Positions 45,018 to 53,830 of a stretch of DNA of 64,000 nt are shown here, piece by piece. This DNA comes from Ruegeria sp. HKCCD7303 (lineage in GTDB: Bacteria > Pseudomonadota > Alphaproteobacteria > Rhodobacterales > Rhodobacteraceae): contig NZ_WVRE01000006.1 of NCBI RefSeq assembly GCF_013111185.1, positions 186,001-250,000 on the forward strand, written 5' to 3'. Every line of letters begins with the position of its first letter. The stretch's first letter is position 1. The notes below the pieces were generated by a model that saw nothing but the letters and a program-made list of their open reading frames with translations, did no database searches and had not been told where the DNA came from. The translations under genes and the position numbers were made by a program.

Positions 45018-45494
45018 ATGAACACTTTTAAATCTCTGATCGGCGGCGTCGCACTGTCCGTCGCGCTGGCAACTTCGACGCTGGCCGCAGGTGTGGAAAT
45101 CAACGCAAGCTCGACTGGTCTGGCGATGCAGGGCTATGACCCGGTTGCCTACTTTACCGCCGGTGAAGCAACCAAAGGCGACTACCGCATCACCACCTTG
45201 CACAACGACGCGATGTACCGCTTCTCGTCGGAAGAAAACAAAGCTGCCTTTGAAGCCAACCCCGAAGCCTACCTGCCCGCATACGGCGGCTACTGTGCCT
45301 TCGGCGCAGCCATGGGCTTCAAGTTCGACGGCGACCCGAACCACTGGAAAATCGTCGACAACAAACTGTACCTGAACCTGTCGCAAGACATCCAAGAGCG
45401 CTGGGAAGGCGACATCCCGGGTTTCATTGAAAGCGCAAGCGCGAACTGGGAAAACATCTCAGACAAGACCCCCGCGGAACTGCAAGAGCAATAA
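45018..45494 (+). CDS. Exported YHS-domain protein
   Basis: 158 aa with a clear signal peptide (IGGVALSVALATSTLAA). The mature part is a YHS-type domain: GYDPVAYFTAGEATKG, YRFSSEENKAAFEANPEAYLP and YGGYCAFGAAMG. YHS domains often bind metals or sit in copper- and lipid-linked proteins, and the lone cysteine (YGGYCAFG) is the likely ligand. Acts in the periplasm. GAAAGG-type ribosome site before the ATG. Stands alone with a GC hairpin behind it. Confidence 0.83.
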   Translation: MNTFKSLIGGVALSVALATSTLAAGVEINASSTGLAMQGYDPVAYFTAGEATKGDYRITTLHNDAMYRFSSEENKAAFEANPEAYLPAYGGYCAFGAAMGFKFDGDPNHWKIVDNKLYLNLSQDIQERWEGDIPGFIESASANWENISDKTPAELQEQ

Positions 45495-45517
45495 TCCGCT
45501 GAAAATGTCAGGCGTGT

Positions 45518-45541
45518 CGGCGGCGGAGCGTTCCGCCGCCG
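45518..45541 (+). terminator. GC-rich hairpin after the YHS gene
   Basis: Perfect 10-bp stem CGGCGGCGGA/TCCGCCGCCG with a GCGT loop, 24 bp after the stop. No T-run follows, so it may protect the 3' end or act as a weak terminator. Confidence 0.5.
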
Positions 45542-45768
45542 CATGTCGTTTGAATATCCCTCATCTCTTCCTATCTTTTTAGCACCAAACGCGCTCGGTC
45601 TTTTAAGAGCGTCAACGTTTCGCCCAAGTTGAGACGTTGGGATACAAATTTGTATTCCACTTTCCGAATGTATATATATGAATGATCCGGCTTCCCGTCC
45701 GGATCGTATCCACCCTCATAAGTGGGCAATGCCTCACTGGAGCAGAGTGACAAGCGAAAGGAAATGAG
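45542..45768. other. Intergenic region before the outer-membrane barrel gene
   Basis: 227 bp, partly A/T-rich. An imperfect hairpin AACGTTTC/GAGACGTT spans 45614-45638 and a TGTATATATATGA stretch lies near 45670. The promoter of the barrel gene must be here, with GGAAATGAG as the ribosome site. No gene seen. Confidence 0.4.
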
Positions 45769-46308
45769 ATGACATTGAAGAAACTGGCTCTCATCACTAC
45801 CGCAGCGACCGTTGTTGCAGGATCAGCCATGGCGCAATCCTCGGGCAACTGGACAGGGTTCTACGGCGGTCTGCAACTGGGCTATGTCGATGTGGACACC
45901 AGCGTGTCCGGGGTCGACGGAGATGGCGTGATCGGCGGTATTATCCTAGGTTACGACTATGATTTGGGCGACTGGGTCGTCGGTGGCGGGTTTGACTATG
46001 ACTGGACGGACGTGGATTTGTCCAACGTTCCAGTTACCGTGGAAGATGTATGGCGTTTGAAAGCGCGGGCGGGCTACAAAGTGAATCCGCAGGGCCTGCT
46101 ATACGGAATTGCGGGCTATGCCGAAGCGGGAACAGACAACCTCGGAAGCGATGATGGTTGGTTTATTGGTGCTGGCTACGAGCAGATCGTGGCACCCAAT
46201 GTGAGCATCGGTGGAGAACTGCTTTACCACGAGTTCAGCAACTTCAACGGAAGCGGCGTCGATGTTGATGCAACGACTCTGCAAATCCGGGCTTCCTATC
46301 GGTTCTGA
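45769..46308 (+). CDS. Small outer-membrane beta-barrel protein
   Basis: 179 aa. A signal peptide (LALITTAATVVAGSAMA) is followed by SGNWTGFYGGLQLGY and alternating hydrophobic strands rich in Gly, Tyr and Asp, ending in RASYRF, the aromatic C-terminus that directs barrels to the BAM complex. The pattern is that of eight-stranded Omp25/OmpW-like porin-family proteins. The mature chain has many acidic residues, perhaps for Ca or Mg. Role unknown, possibly envelope stability. A good terminator follows. Confidence 0.8.
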   Translation: MTLKKLALITTAATVVAGSAMAQSSGNWTGFYGGLQLGYVDVDTSVSGVDGDGVIGGIILGYDYDLGDWVVGGGFDYDWTDVDLSNVPVTVEDVWRLKARAGYKVNPQGLLYGIAGYAEAGTDNLGSDDGWFIGAGYEQIVAPNVSIGGELLYHEFSNFNGSGVDVDATTLQIRASYRF

Positions 46309-46330
46309 CGCATATCAAATAAGCAAGTTG

Positions 46331-46358
46331 GACCCGGCTTTTTTAAGCCGGGTCGCTC
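46331..46358 (+). terminator. Terminator between barrel gene and quinone oxidoreductase
   Basis: Perfect 10-bp stem GACCCGGCTT/AAGCCGGGTC with a TTTT loop. It lies between convergent stops and could work in both directions, though a T-run is missing on the plus side. Confidence 0.65.
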
Positions 46359-46359
46359 T

Positions 46360-47343
46360 TTAGATGTCCAATATCGTGCTGCCGGTTGTCTGTCGCGCTT
46401 CAAGCGCACGATGCGCGTCTGCCACCTGATCCAACCCAAAGCGTTGATCCACGTGGATTTTGACCTCTCCGCCTTCGACCTTTCCGAATAGCCTGCGGGC
46501 CATTGCCTGACACACCGTATGATCCGCGATATGCGTGAACAAGGTGGGGCGCGTGATCTTCAGTGATCCTTTCTGGCCCAGAACACCGATATTAAAGGGG
46601 GGCACAGGGCCTGAAGCATTGCCGAACGAAATCATCATGCCAAGCGGTTTCAAACAATCCAGCGAGCCTTCGAATGTGTCCGCCCCGACCGAGTCCATGA
46701 CCACATCCACACCCTGGCCCTTGGTAATCTCGGCTACCCGCTCAGCAAAATTCTCGGTTCGGTAGTTGATGCAATGCGCAGCCCCGTTGAACCGGGCCAG
46801 ACTGCATTTTTCATCCGTTCCTGCCGTCCCGATCAGTGTGATCCCTTCGGATTTCGCCCATTGGCAGGCGATCAACCCTACCCCACCGGCTGCTGCGTGA
46901 AACAGCACCGTATCCCCCCGTTTCAGCGGAGTGGTTCGGTGGAACAGATATTCCACCGTCAATCCCTTCAACATCATCGCAGCGGCGGCGTCGAAGGAAA
47001 TGCCATCCGGCAGGGGACAAACCTGTGCTGCCGGCATCACTCGGGCCTCGCAATACGCACCGGACGGGGCTGAAGCATACGCAGCCCGTTGTCCGGGCTG
47101 CAGGTGCGTTACACCTTCGCCAATAGCTTCAACGACACCTGCCGCCTCCATGCCCAGTGCATGAGGAAGCTCAAGGGGGTACAGGCCAGTACGTTGATAA
47201 ACATCGATAAAGTTCAAACCACAGGCTTCGTGGCGAATGCGGATTTCCCCCGGTCCAGGCTCACCTACTGCCCTGTCTTCGATCCGCAAAACTTCGGGGC
47301 CGCCAAACTCGTGAATCATGACCGTCTTTGCTGTTTGCTGCAT
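46360..47343 (-). CDS. Zinc-independent quinone oxidoreductase (QOR)
   Basis: 327-aa medium-chain reductase. The start MIHEFGGPEVLRIEDR, GLNFIDVYQRTGLYPLELPH and the NADPH loop AAAGGVGLIACQWAK match E. coli QorA-type NADPH:quinone reductases, which reduce quinones by one electron and relieve quinone stress. It lacks the zinc-binding cysteines of alcohol dehydrogenases. A related gene lies at 48.4-49.4 kb on the same strand. Confidence 0.87.
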   Translation of the reverse strand: MQQTAKTVMIHEFGGPEVLRIEDRAVGEPGPGEIRIRHEACGLNFIDVYQRTGLYPLELPHALGMEAAGVVEAIGEGVTHLQPGQRAAYASAPSGAYCEARVMPAAQVCPLPDGISFDAAAAMMLKGLTVEYLFHRTTPLKRGDTVLFHAAAGGVGLIACQWAKSEGITLIGTAGTDEKCSLARFNGAAHCINYRTENFAERVAEITKGQGVDVVMDSVGADTFEGSLDCLKPLGMMISFGNASGPVPPFNIGVLGQKGSLKITRPTLFTHIADHTVCQAMARRLFGKVEGGEVKIHVDQRFGLDQVADAHRALEARQTTGSTILDI

Positions 47344-47536
47344 ACTGACCTCCTCTTGCCGGATTTCAAGCTAACATGACTTCGAAGCAGGGCAATCCGT
47401 CCGATGCCAGACTATTGATCGGGAATTGGAAAATCTGTGCTATACTAGGGTCAGGCGTTGCCGGCTGGTCCGGCCACGGGCAACGTGATGCCGGATCCGC
47501 CCCGCGGCGCAGTTTTCGCCAGGGAAGGGGAGGAAA

Positions 47537-48394
47537 ATGGCCAAAACAATCGGAAACCCGATCAGCTGGACCGCCCGAAATCTCGGGGCGGCAGGTGATC
47601 ATGTCTCGGAAAGCGTCTCGCGCCTGGGCAGCGCGGACACCAAAGAGCTGCCAATGGTGCAAACCTTGACGCTGCAAGACCTGCGCGCCTGTCTGCGCGC
47701 GGGCTATGACGACTTTCTCGAAACACGGGCGGATGCCGTGTTCATCGTGTTGATCTACCCGATCGCAGGGCTCTTGATGTTCGGCTTTGCTTTGAACATG
47801 AATCTGGTGCCGCTTCTGGCTCCACTTGTCGCCGGCTTTGCCTTGATCGGGCCAGTCGCCGCCGTGGGGCTTTATGAGATTAGCCGCAAGCGTGAACAGG
47901 GCAGCGCAGTGCATTGGTTGGATGCGTTCGGTGTCTTCAGATCACCGTCCTTCGGTGCAATTCTGGTACTTGGCGTCTACCTCGTCATGCTGCTTTTGGT
48001 CTGGCTGATGGTCGCACAAGCCATTCATACTAATACAATGGGCCCTGAAGTACCCGCATCCCTTAGTGCATTTGCCACACAGGTTCTCACCACTTCTGCG
48101 GGATGGACGATGATTGTCGCGGGAACCGCTGTTGGTTTTGTGTTCGCCTTGTGCGCATTGGCAGTCAGCGTTGTCAGCTTTCCATTGCTGCTGGACCGCA
48201 AGGTGGGGCTGCCAGTGGCGGTTGTGACATCGTTTCGTGTCTTGCGTGAGAACCCCGGCGTCATCCTGACATGGGGCTTCACCGTGGCGGCGCTGCTGTT
48301 TCTGGGCGCCTTGCCGATGCTATTGGGTCTGATCGTGGTAGTACCCGTTCTGGGCCACGCCACATGGCATCTATACCGCCGCGCGGTTGCGTGA
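47537..48394 (+). CDS. DUF2189 integral membrane protein
   Basis: 285 aa with about six transmembrane helices after a soluble N-terminus of 60 residues. LTLQDLRACLRAGYDDF and a helix ILIY(P)IAGLLMFGF fit the DUF2189 family, and RKREQGSAVHWLDAF is its polar loop. No function is established. It stands between two quinone oxidoreductase genes on the other strand; this gives no clear hint. ATG 47537 has a GGAGG-type site at 47527-47531. Confidence 0.75.
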   Translation: MAKTIGNPISWTARNLGAAGDHVSESVSRLGSADTKELPMVQTLTLQDLRACLRAGYDDFLETRADAVFIVLIYPIAGLLMFGFALNMNLVPLLAPLVAGFALIGPVAAVGLYEISRKREQGSAVHWLDAFGVFRSPSFGAILVLGVYLVMLLLVWLMVAQAIHTNTMGPEVPASLSAFATQVLTTSAGWTMIVAGTAVGFVFALCALAVSVVSFPLLLDRKVGLPVAVVTSFRVLRENPGVILTWGFTVAALLFLGALPMLLGLIVVVPVLGHATWHLYRRAVA

Positions 48395-48424
48395 AGGCGC
48401 GGGACAAGCCCGCGCATTTGACAC

Positions 48425-49411
48425 TTAGTCCGCAACCTTGAGGACGATCTTGCCGATGTGGCCAGAGCTTTCCATGCGCGCATGGGCTGCCGCCGCCTCG
48501 GCCAGTTCAAATTCACTGTCCATAACTGGGGCAACTTTGCCAGCGTCGAGCAGAGGCCAAACGGCTTCGCGCAGATCCTGCGCAATTTGTGCCTTGGCCA
48601 AATCGCTCTGCGGGCGCAGGGTACTGCCAGTCAGGGTCAAACGTTTGACCATCATCATCGCAAAGTTCAGCTCGACCTTCGGACCTTGCAGGAAAGCGAT
48701 CTGTACCAGACGCCCATCCTCGGCCAGAGCTTTGACGTTGCGTGGGATGTAATCCCCACCCACCATATCAAGGATCAGGTTCGCCCCGCCCTCGGCCCGC
48801 ATGGTGGCCACAAAATCTTCATCGCGATAGTTGATTGCCTTTTCCGCACCCAGCTTGACGCAAGCCTCACATTTCTCATCGGACCCAGCGGTCGCAAAGA
48901 CACGTGCACCAAAAGCATTGGCCAGTTGGATTGCCGTTGTCCCGATCCCGCTGGAGCCGCCATGGACCAGAAACCGCTCACCCGCTTTCAGACCACCACG
49001 TGTGAACACGTTGGACCAGACGGTGAAAAAGGTTTCCGGCAGGCAAGCAGCCTCTTTCATTCCCATCCCTGCAGGGATCGGTAGGCAATGCGCGGCGGGC
49101 GTTGCCACGTATTCGGCATAACCCCCACCCGGCAACAACGCGCAAACCTTGTCGCCGACCGACAACCCCTCGACCCCCGCACCAACCGAGACCACTTCGC
49201 CCGACGCCTCAAGCCCTGGCAGGTCGCTGGCACCCGGAGGCGGATCATAGGCCCCTGCGCGCTGCAACGCATCAGGACGGTTCACACCGGCATAAGCTAC
49301 TTTCAGCACAACTTGTCCGTTACCCGGCTCGGGAACAGGACGTTCAGTCAGTTGTAAAACATCAGGACCACCCGGTTTGGTGATCTCAACAGCGCGCATC
49401 ATCTGGGTCAT
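48425..49411 (-). CDS. NAD(P)H quinone oxidoreductase, PIG3-like
   Basis: 328-aa medium-chain reductase. The start MRAVEITKPGGPDVLQL, ALQRAGAYDPPPGASDLPG and the VHGGSSGIGTTAIQLA cofactor loop match the PIG3/TP53I3-type branch of quinone reductases. AAGGAGG lies before ATG 49411; the longer frame to 49444 was rejected. It is a paralog of the QOR at 46.4 kb but belongs to another branch. Substrates are probably quinones or enones formed by oxidative stress. Confidence 0.87.
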   Translation of the reverse strand: MTQMMRAVEITKPGGPDVLQLTERPVPEPGNGQVVLKVAYAGVNRPDALQRAGAYDPPPGASDLPGLEASGEVVSVGAGVEGLSVGDKVCALLPGGGYAEYVATPAAHCLPIPAGMGMKEAACLPETFFTVWSNVFTRGGLKAGERFLVHGGSSGIGTTAIQLANAFGARVFATAGSDEKCEACVKLGAEKAINYRDEDFVATMRAEGGANLILDMVGGDYIPRNVKALAEDGRLVQIAFLQGPKVELNFAMMMVKRLTLTGSTLRPQSDLAKAQIAQDLREAVWPLLDAGKVAPVMDSEFELAEAAAAHARMESSGHIGKIVLKVAD

Positions 49412-49472
49412 AGGCACCTCCTTTGCGCAATGCCTAGCAGGCATACGGGCCGGGGCCTAGCGCCAAGATGCG

Positions 49473-50165
49473 CTACTTTCGAGGGTTCAGCATCCCCGGA
49501 AGGTCAGCCCGCATTTTCATGGGTGCCTTCACTTGACCGGCCAACCAGTTTGGAACGGCCAAGAACGGTTTCAACACCGGATTGTCGCGTACCTGCGCCT
49601 TGAGCTTTTCAAACTCCATGACATTTGCGATCCGGCGGTCCAGGAATTCCCAGGTGCGCTGGTGATCGGGGCTGTCATCGCCCAGCCAAAACAGCAACGT
49701 CGACGAGTAAACCCCCGAAAGAGTGGCCCGTTTGGTATACCAGTTCACATCGTCCGAGGTATCGCCCAGCGCATCCCAGATCAGGTCGCAGGTTTGCCAA
49801 ACCGCCTTGGCCCCATCCGCCGCATGGGTCGGCAGGGAAAACAGGGTCATGCCACGGCGCACTAACTCTTTGTCTTCGACAGCCTGCAACCGGAACCGAA
49901 CCGCCGCAGCAATCTTGTCGCGGAATTTCAAGTCGCTCAGATCTTCGGATTTGATGCGATTCAGCATCGCCTGATCGCCGCGTGCATGATAGGCCAGCGC
50001 CAGATCAACCGCCCCGCGTGGACAAATCGCACGGGCCAGACCATCATCCAGGTCACAATCGGAAATAGTGGCGCGAAAACTGGTTTCCGACCAGCCGTCG
50101 AAGGGAACATGGATCAGCATCGCATCCAAAAGCTGCTGTTTTGCATCTTCATAAGTGGTCGTCAT
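49473..50165 (-). CDS. COQ9-family ubiquinone biosynthesis protein
   Basis: 230 aa. COQ9 proteins are lipid-binding helpers that present the quinone precursor to the COQ7-type hydroxylase. The N-terminal TetR-like helices (QQLLDAMLIHVPFDGWSE) and the C-terminal SGVYSSTLLFWLGDDSPD with the long FLDRRIANVMEFEKLK helix match the family. GGAG precedes ATG 50165. It is divergent from rpsU, a usual neighbour in roseobacters. Confidence 0.88.
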   Translation of the reverse strand: MTTTYEDAKQQLLDAMLIHVPFDGWSETSFRATISDCDLDDGLARAICPRGAVDLALAYHARGDQAMLNRIKSEDLSDLKFRDKIAAAVRFRLQAVEDKELVRRGMTLFSLPTHAADGAKAVWQTCDLIWDALGDTSDDVNWYTKRATLSGVYSSTLLFWLGDDSPDHQRTWEFLDRRIANVMEFEKLKAQVRDNPVLKPFLAVPNWLAGQVKAPMKMRADLPGMLNPRK

Positions 50166-50276
50166 GGCAGTTCTCCGGTTGTCGGGACCAGTACTAGACA
50201 AGTTAGGGCGGCTTTGCTATACGGCCACTTCCTGCAATTTCCTTGCAACTCTATCTAGAAAGGTGGTGACAACCAC

Positions 50277-50483
50277 ATGCAGGTTAGTGTTCGCGACAAT
50301 AACGTCGATCAGGCGCTTCGTGCCCTGAAGAAAAAGCTGCAGCGCGAAGGCGTGTTCCGTGAAATGAAGCTGAAGCAACATTTCGAGAAACCGTCCGAGA
50401 AAAAAGCGCGTGAGAAAGCTGAAGCGATTCGTCGTGCCCGTAAACTGGCACGCAAGAAAGCCCAGCGCGAAGGTCTGCTCTAA
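50277..50483 (+). CDS. rpsU: 30S ribosomal protein S21
   Basis: 68 aa, very basic. [20 protein letters not shown] and [16 protein letters not shown] are typical of S21, which binds near the anti-Shine-Dalgarno end of 16S rRNA and assists initiation. A good ribosome site and a compact terminator flank it, so it is its own transcript. The gene is divergent from the COQ9-family gene. Confidence 0.97.
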   Translation: MQVSVRDNNVDQALRALKKKLQREGVFREMKLKQHFEKPSEKKAREKAEAIRRARKLARKKAQREGLL

Positions 50484-50521
50484 GACTTTCCTCATCCAGT
50501 TTTGGATGACACTATTTGACG

Positions 50522-50550
50522 ACCCCCGAGGCCCCGCCCGGGGGTTTGTC
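50522..50550 (+). terminator. Terminator after rpsU
   Basis: ACCCCCG (50522-50528) pairs with CGGGGGT (50539-50545), then TTTGTC. 39 bp after the rpsU stop. A T-tract in the following bases is weak. Confidence 0.65.
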
Positions 50551-50776
50551 GTTTCAGGGGCGGTTTTTTTCGCCGACTCGTGGTACTAGGTGTGCGACAA
50601 GCCGCCATTTCCTCACCAGCAACATTTTGCCCGGCATTTTGCAGCGCAGAGAATCCCGCTCTGGTAGCATTGCCCTGCCCGAATTCGCCTAATATTTCTG
50701 CGCCCCTATCTGACCTCAGCAAGCCGCTTGTAACTGGCGACGTCCAATCGGACGACACTTACAAACGGAGGCTACC

Positions 50777-51733
50777 ATGTCGACTGCAAGTCAAATCGAG
50801 CAAGAAATGCTGGTGCTGATCAACGCCGAGCGCACATCACGCGGGCTTACCCCGCTGCAACTGGAAACACAGCTGAACGACTCATCCGAAGATCACAGCA
50901 GCTGGATGCTGGATACGGACACGTTCAGCCATACAGGCCAGGGCGGCTCCAGCGCGACACAGCGTATGCAGGATGCAGGTTTTGATCTGTCCGGCAGCTG
51001 GCGTACGGGCGAGAACATCGCCTGGCAATCAGAACGCGGCGAGCCCGGCATCAGTGATGACGTCGCGCAGTTGCACGAAAACCTGATGAACAGCCCGGGA
51101 CATCGAGCAAACATCCTGAACCCTGATTTCGAATATATTGGCGTCGGCATTGAAACAGGTGACATGCAAGGGTTCGACGCGGTAATGGTCACTCAGAATT
51201 TCGCTGCCACTGACAGCGCTGTGATGCTGGACGATGACAGCACACCTGTCCCGCCGGTCGACGATGTGGCGGACCCCCAAGACCCGGACGCCGAGACGCC
51301 TGACACCGATGTAGCCGAGCCCGAGGATCCAGATACCGAAACGCCTGATACTGACGTGACTGAGCCCGAAGAACCGGACACTGAATCACCCGGCGCTGAC
51401 GTCGCAGAGCCAACCCCCGAGACACCTGTCGGAGAAGAACCCGACGGATGTTTCGACGTGGCAGCCTTCTTGGCCGAACTGGAAGTTTTCCTGGATAAAG
51501 TTCTGGCGCAGATTGATCAGTTCCACTTGGAAACGGACGACATGACGCCGCCGGACATGGCCGAGAATAACATCCAGGTTTCAGACACCGACGAGGTGGA
51601 CATCGTTGAAGTCGATGACACGGCCCCGATCGATGCGCCTGATGACTCCTGCTTCGGGTTGGACGGCAACGATGACGCCGATATCTATGTGCTCAATTTT
51701 TATGGCACAGGCTGCATGATGGAAGCAGCCTGA
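50777..51733 (+). CDS. CAP-domain protein with acidic repeats
   Basis: 318 aa. Residues 1-145 form a CAP (SCP/PR1-like) domain with the cavity residues H52 (SHTG), E79 (GENIA) and H109 (SPGHRAN). Residues 163-212 are Asp/Glu/Pro/Thr repeats; the last third is acidic and ends in GLDGNDDADIYVLNF, which has the flavour of a degenerate RTX nonapeptide. No N-terminal signal peptide is visible, though CAP proteins normally act outside, so type I secretion or another route must be considered. GGAGG precedes the ATG. Confidence 0.82.
   Translation: MSTASQIEQEMLVLINAERTSRGLTPLQLETQLNDSSEDHSSWMLDTDTFSHTGQGGSSATQRMQDAGFDLSGSWRTGENIAWQSERGEPGISDDVAQLHENLMNSPGHRANILNPDFEYIGVGIETGDMQGFDAVMVTQNFAATDSAVMLDDDSTPVPPVDDVADPQDPDAETPDTDVAEPEDPDTETPDTDVTEPEEPDTESPGADVAEPTPETPVGEEPDGCFDVAAFLAELEVFLDKVLAQIDQFHLETDDMTPPDMAENNIQVSDTDEVDIVEVDDTAPIDAPDDSCFGLDGNDDADIYVLNFYGTGCMMEAA
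51263..51412 (+). repeat. Acidic Asp-Glu-Pro-Thr repeat in CAP protein
   Basis: Three diverging copies of about 15-16 residues with the pattern DxETPDTDVAEPEDP. It links the CAP domain to the C-terminal part and is probably unfolded. Confidence 0.75.
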
Positions 51734-51779
51734 TAGTTCCTGAAATGCGGGGCGGCTGGCTCGCCCCGCATGCCCGTAC

Positions 51780-52697
51780 TTAATAGATTTTTGGAACGTA
51801 CAGCTCGTCTGGCAGGACGCGGCGTTCGTAATCTGGATTGTATCTGCGGTCCGGCAGGTTGACTTTTTCCTGCGGCACATCCGTATAGGGGATCTTGGTC
51901 AACAGGTGCTCGATACAGTTCAGCCGCTCCCGTTTCTTGTCGTTGCCCTCGACTATGTACCAAGGCGCTTCGGGTATGTTGGTGCGGAAGAACATATCCT
52001 CTTTGGCCTTGGTGTAGGATTCCCAGCGTATGCGGGATTCAAGATCCATTGGCGACAGTTTCCATTGTTTCATCGGGTCGTGAATGCGCATTAGGAATCG
52101 CAATTGCTGTTCTTCATCCGTGATCGAGAACCAATATTTCAGCAGGATAATCCCTGAGCGAACCAGCATTCGTTCGAATTCGGGAACGTCCTGAAAGAAC
52201 TGCTCAACCTGATCCTCGGACGCGAAACCCATCACCCGTTCGACGCCTGCGCGGTTGTACCATGACCGGTCGAACAACACGATCTCACCCGCAGCAGGCA
52301 AATGCGGCACGTAACGCTGGAAATACCACTGGCTCTGCTCGCGACGGCTGGGCGCGGGCAGAGCGACCACACGCGCGACACGTGGGTTCAGACGCTGGGT
52401 GATCCGTTTGATAACGCCCCCCTTGCCCGCGCTGTCACGACCTTCGAACAATATACAAACCTTGGCACCGGTGTGCTGAACCCAATCCTGCACTTTGATC
52501 AGTTCGGCCTGCAGACGCAGCAGGTTACGGAAATAGACCTTGCGGTCCAGCATGTCGGGGTGTTGTTCCCGATAAATCTTCCGCACTTCCATCGACAACA
52601 TCGGCTCGCTGAACTCGATCTCAAAATCTTCGTCCAGCGTGTCTTCCAGTTCGGCTTCAAGCCAGTCTTTGGTGCCACCGTTGTTTTCGTAAGCCAA
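51780..52697 (-). CDS. ppk2: Polyphosphate kinase 2
   Basis: 305 aa. Uses polyphosphate to phosphorylate nucleoside di- or monophosphates (or the reverse). Walker A GRDSAGKGG is near residue 88, the lid-like arginines in APSRREQSQWYFQRY and Walker B FDRSWYNRAG follow. The length and an N-terminal extension of about 50 acidic residues fit class I enzymes (NDP type). A strong GGAG site lies before the ATG. No polyphosphate partner gene is nearby. Confidence 0.93.
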   Translation of the reverse strand: MAYENNGGTKDWLEAELEDTLDEDFEIEFSEPMLSMEVRKIYREQHPDMLDRKVYFRNLLRLQAELIKVQDWVQHTGAKVCILFEGRDSAGKGGVIKRITQRLNPRVARVVALPAPSRREQSQWYFQRYVPHLPAAGEIVLFDRSWYNRAGVERVMGFASEDQVEQFFQDVPEFERMLVRSGIILLKYWFSITDEEQQLRFLMRIHDPMKQWKLSPMDLESRIRWESYTKAKEDMFFRTNIPEAPWYIVEGNDKKRERLNCIEHLLTKIPYTDVPQEKVNLPDRRYNPDYERRVLPDELYVPKIY

Positions 52698-52987
52698 GGT
52701 CAGCTCCTTTTTTGTTATCGGGTTCGAACCATATCGGGCCTGTGTAAACGCCTGATGTCATCAGAAAAATTGATACAGAGGCACCAACGCCCAAATCTGC
52801 CGAAGCCTCTGAAATTTCAGACGGGCGCGGGTATATGGTCTTTCCTCTGAATGTGAACGCCCGGACCAAAGGATACAAGCGTAAGAATTGACGCAAGGCG
52901 GTATGGCAGAGTGCGCCTTCCTTTGAACGCTTGCATTGCCACGATTTTGTGCGGCAAGACGGTCTGGATTTACAGGGTCTAAAGCAC
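52698..52987. other. 290-bp region between ppk2 and CPBP gene
   Basis: Carries the leader of ppk2 and of the CPBP gene. I see no ORF with a ribosome site, no tRNA and no strong hairpin. A GGTTCGAACC palindrome at 52721-52730 resembles a T-arm by chance. Confidence 0.4.
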
Positions 52988-53827
52988 GTGACGTTCTTTC
53001 TTTCTATTTTATCGGTAATTTGGCCGTGGTTCATCCTGATCGCAGCACAAGTGATGGCGCTTGCAGGCCGCGCTGCTATTGCGCTCTCCCTGCTGGCTCT
53101 ATTTGTGAGTATTGCATCGACCACTGACCTGATGTCACCTTTGGTGATTGCCGCAGTGGTCCTTGGACTGGCCGGAGCCGCCTTTCTACCGCACCTGAAA
53201 GGCCGGATCGCGGTCGCCGGACACGCGCTTTTAATCCTGTGGTGTCTGGCCATGGGGGCGCACCTTCTGCCCGGTTTTCAGAACCTGAAAGTGCTGGATC
53301 AGGTGCAGGCTGGCGCCGGCAGCGCGAGCTTCACAATGTATCTGAATCTGGACAAGCCGATGGTCTTCTTCGCCGTTCTTCTGGCTTGGCCCGCCATTCT
53401 CCACAACGCGATTCCGACCAAAACTGGCGCTTTGATGGCAGGGCTGTTGCTTTTGCCCGGACTGTTTGTTTTGGGCTTGGCCTTGGATGCGATACAACCA
53501 GAATTTTCGATCCCGCCCTGGTGGCTGATCTTTGCCCTAACCAATCTGTTTCTGACCTGCCTGACCGAGGAAGCCTTTTTTCGCGGCTACCTGCAATCCG
53601 CGATCACGTCACGTCTGGGCGCCACTGGCGGAATGCTCGCGGCCAGCGTGCTGTTCGGGTTGGCTCATTTCGGTGGAGGTCCGGCGCTGGTGATCTTTGC
53701 CTCCATCCTGGGGCTGGCTTGCGGGCTGGGGTATTATGCAACCCAGAGGCTTTGGGTGCCGGTTGCGATGCATTTCGGGTTCAATCTGTTGCATCTGATA
53801 ATGTTCACCTACCCTGGTCCAGCTTGA
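52988..53827 (+). CDS. CPBP-family intramembrane metalloprotease
   Basis: 279 aa from a GTG at 52988. Eight or so hydrophobic helices; the catalytic TEEAFFRGYL gives the EExxxR motif, LAHFGGG the second and AMHFGFN the third histidine site, all in the C-terminal half. Such Abi/CAAX-like enzymes cut within membranes. The frame is open back to a TTG at 52931, and the start is uncertain because no strong ribosome site is seen. It converges on the Lrp-type gene. Confidence 0.8.
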   Translation: MTFFLSILSVIWPWFILIAAQVMALAGRAAIALSLLALFVSIASTTDLMSPLVIAAVVLGLAGAAFLPHLKGRIAVAGHALLILWCLAMGAHLLPGFQNLKVLDQVQAGAGSASFTMYLNLDKPMVFFAVLLAWPAILHNAIPTKTGALMAGLLLLPGLFVLGLALDAIQPEFSIPPWWLIFALTNLFLTCLTEEAFFRGYLQSAITSRLGATGGMLAASVLFGLAHFGGGPALVIFASILGLACGLGYYATQRLWVPVAMHFGFNLLHLIMFTYPGPA

Positions 53828-53830
53828 AGA

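Noticed and set aside
52721..52730. GGTTCGAACC resembling a tRNA T-arm
   Set aside because: No acceptor, D or anticodon stems can be drawn around it.
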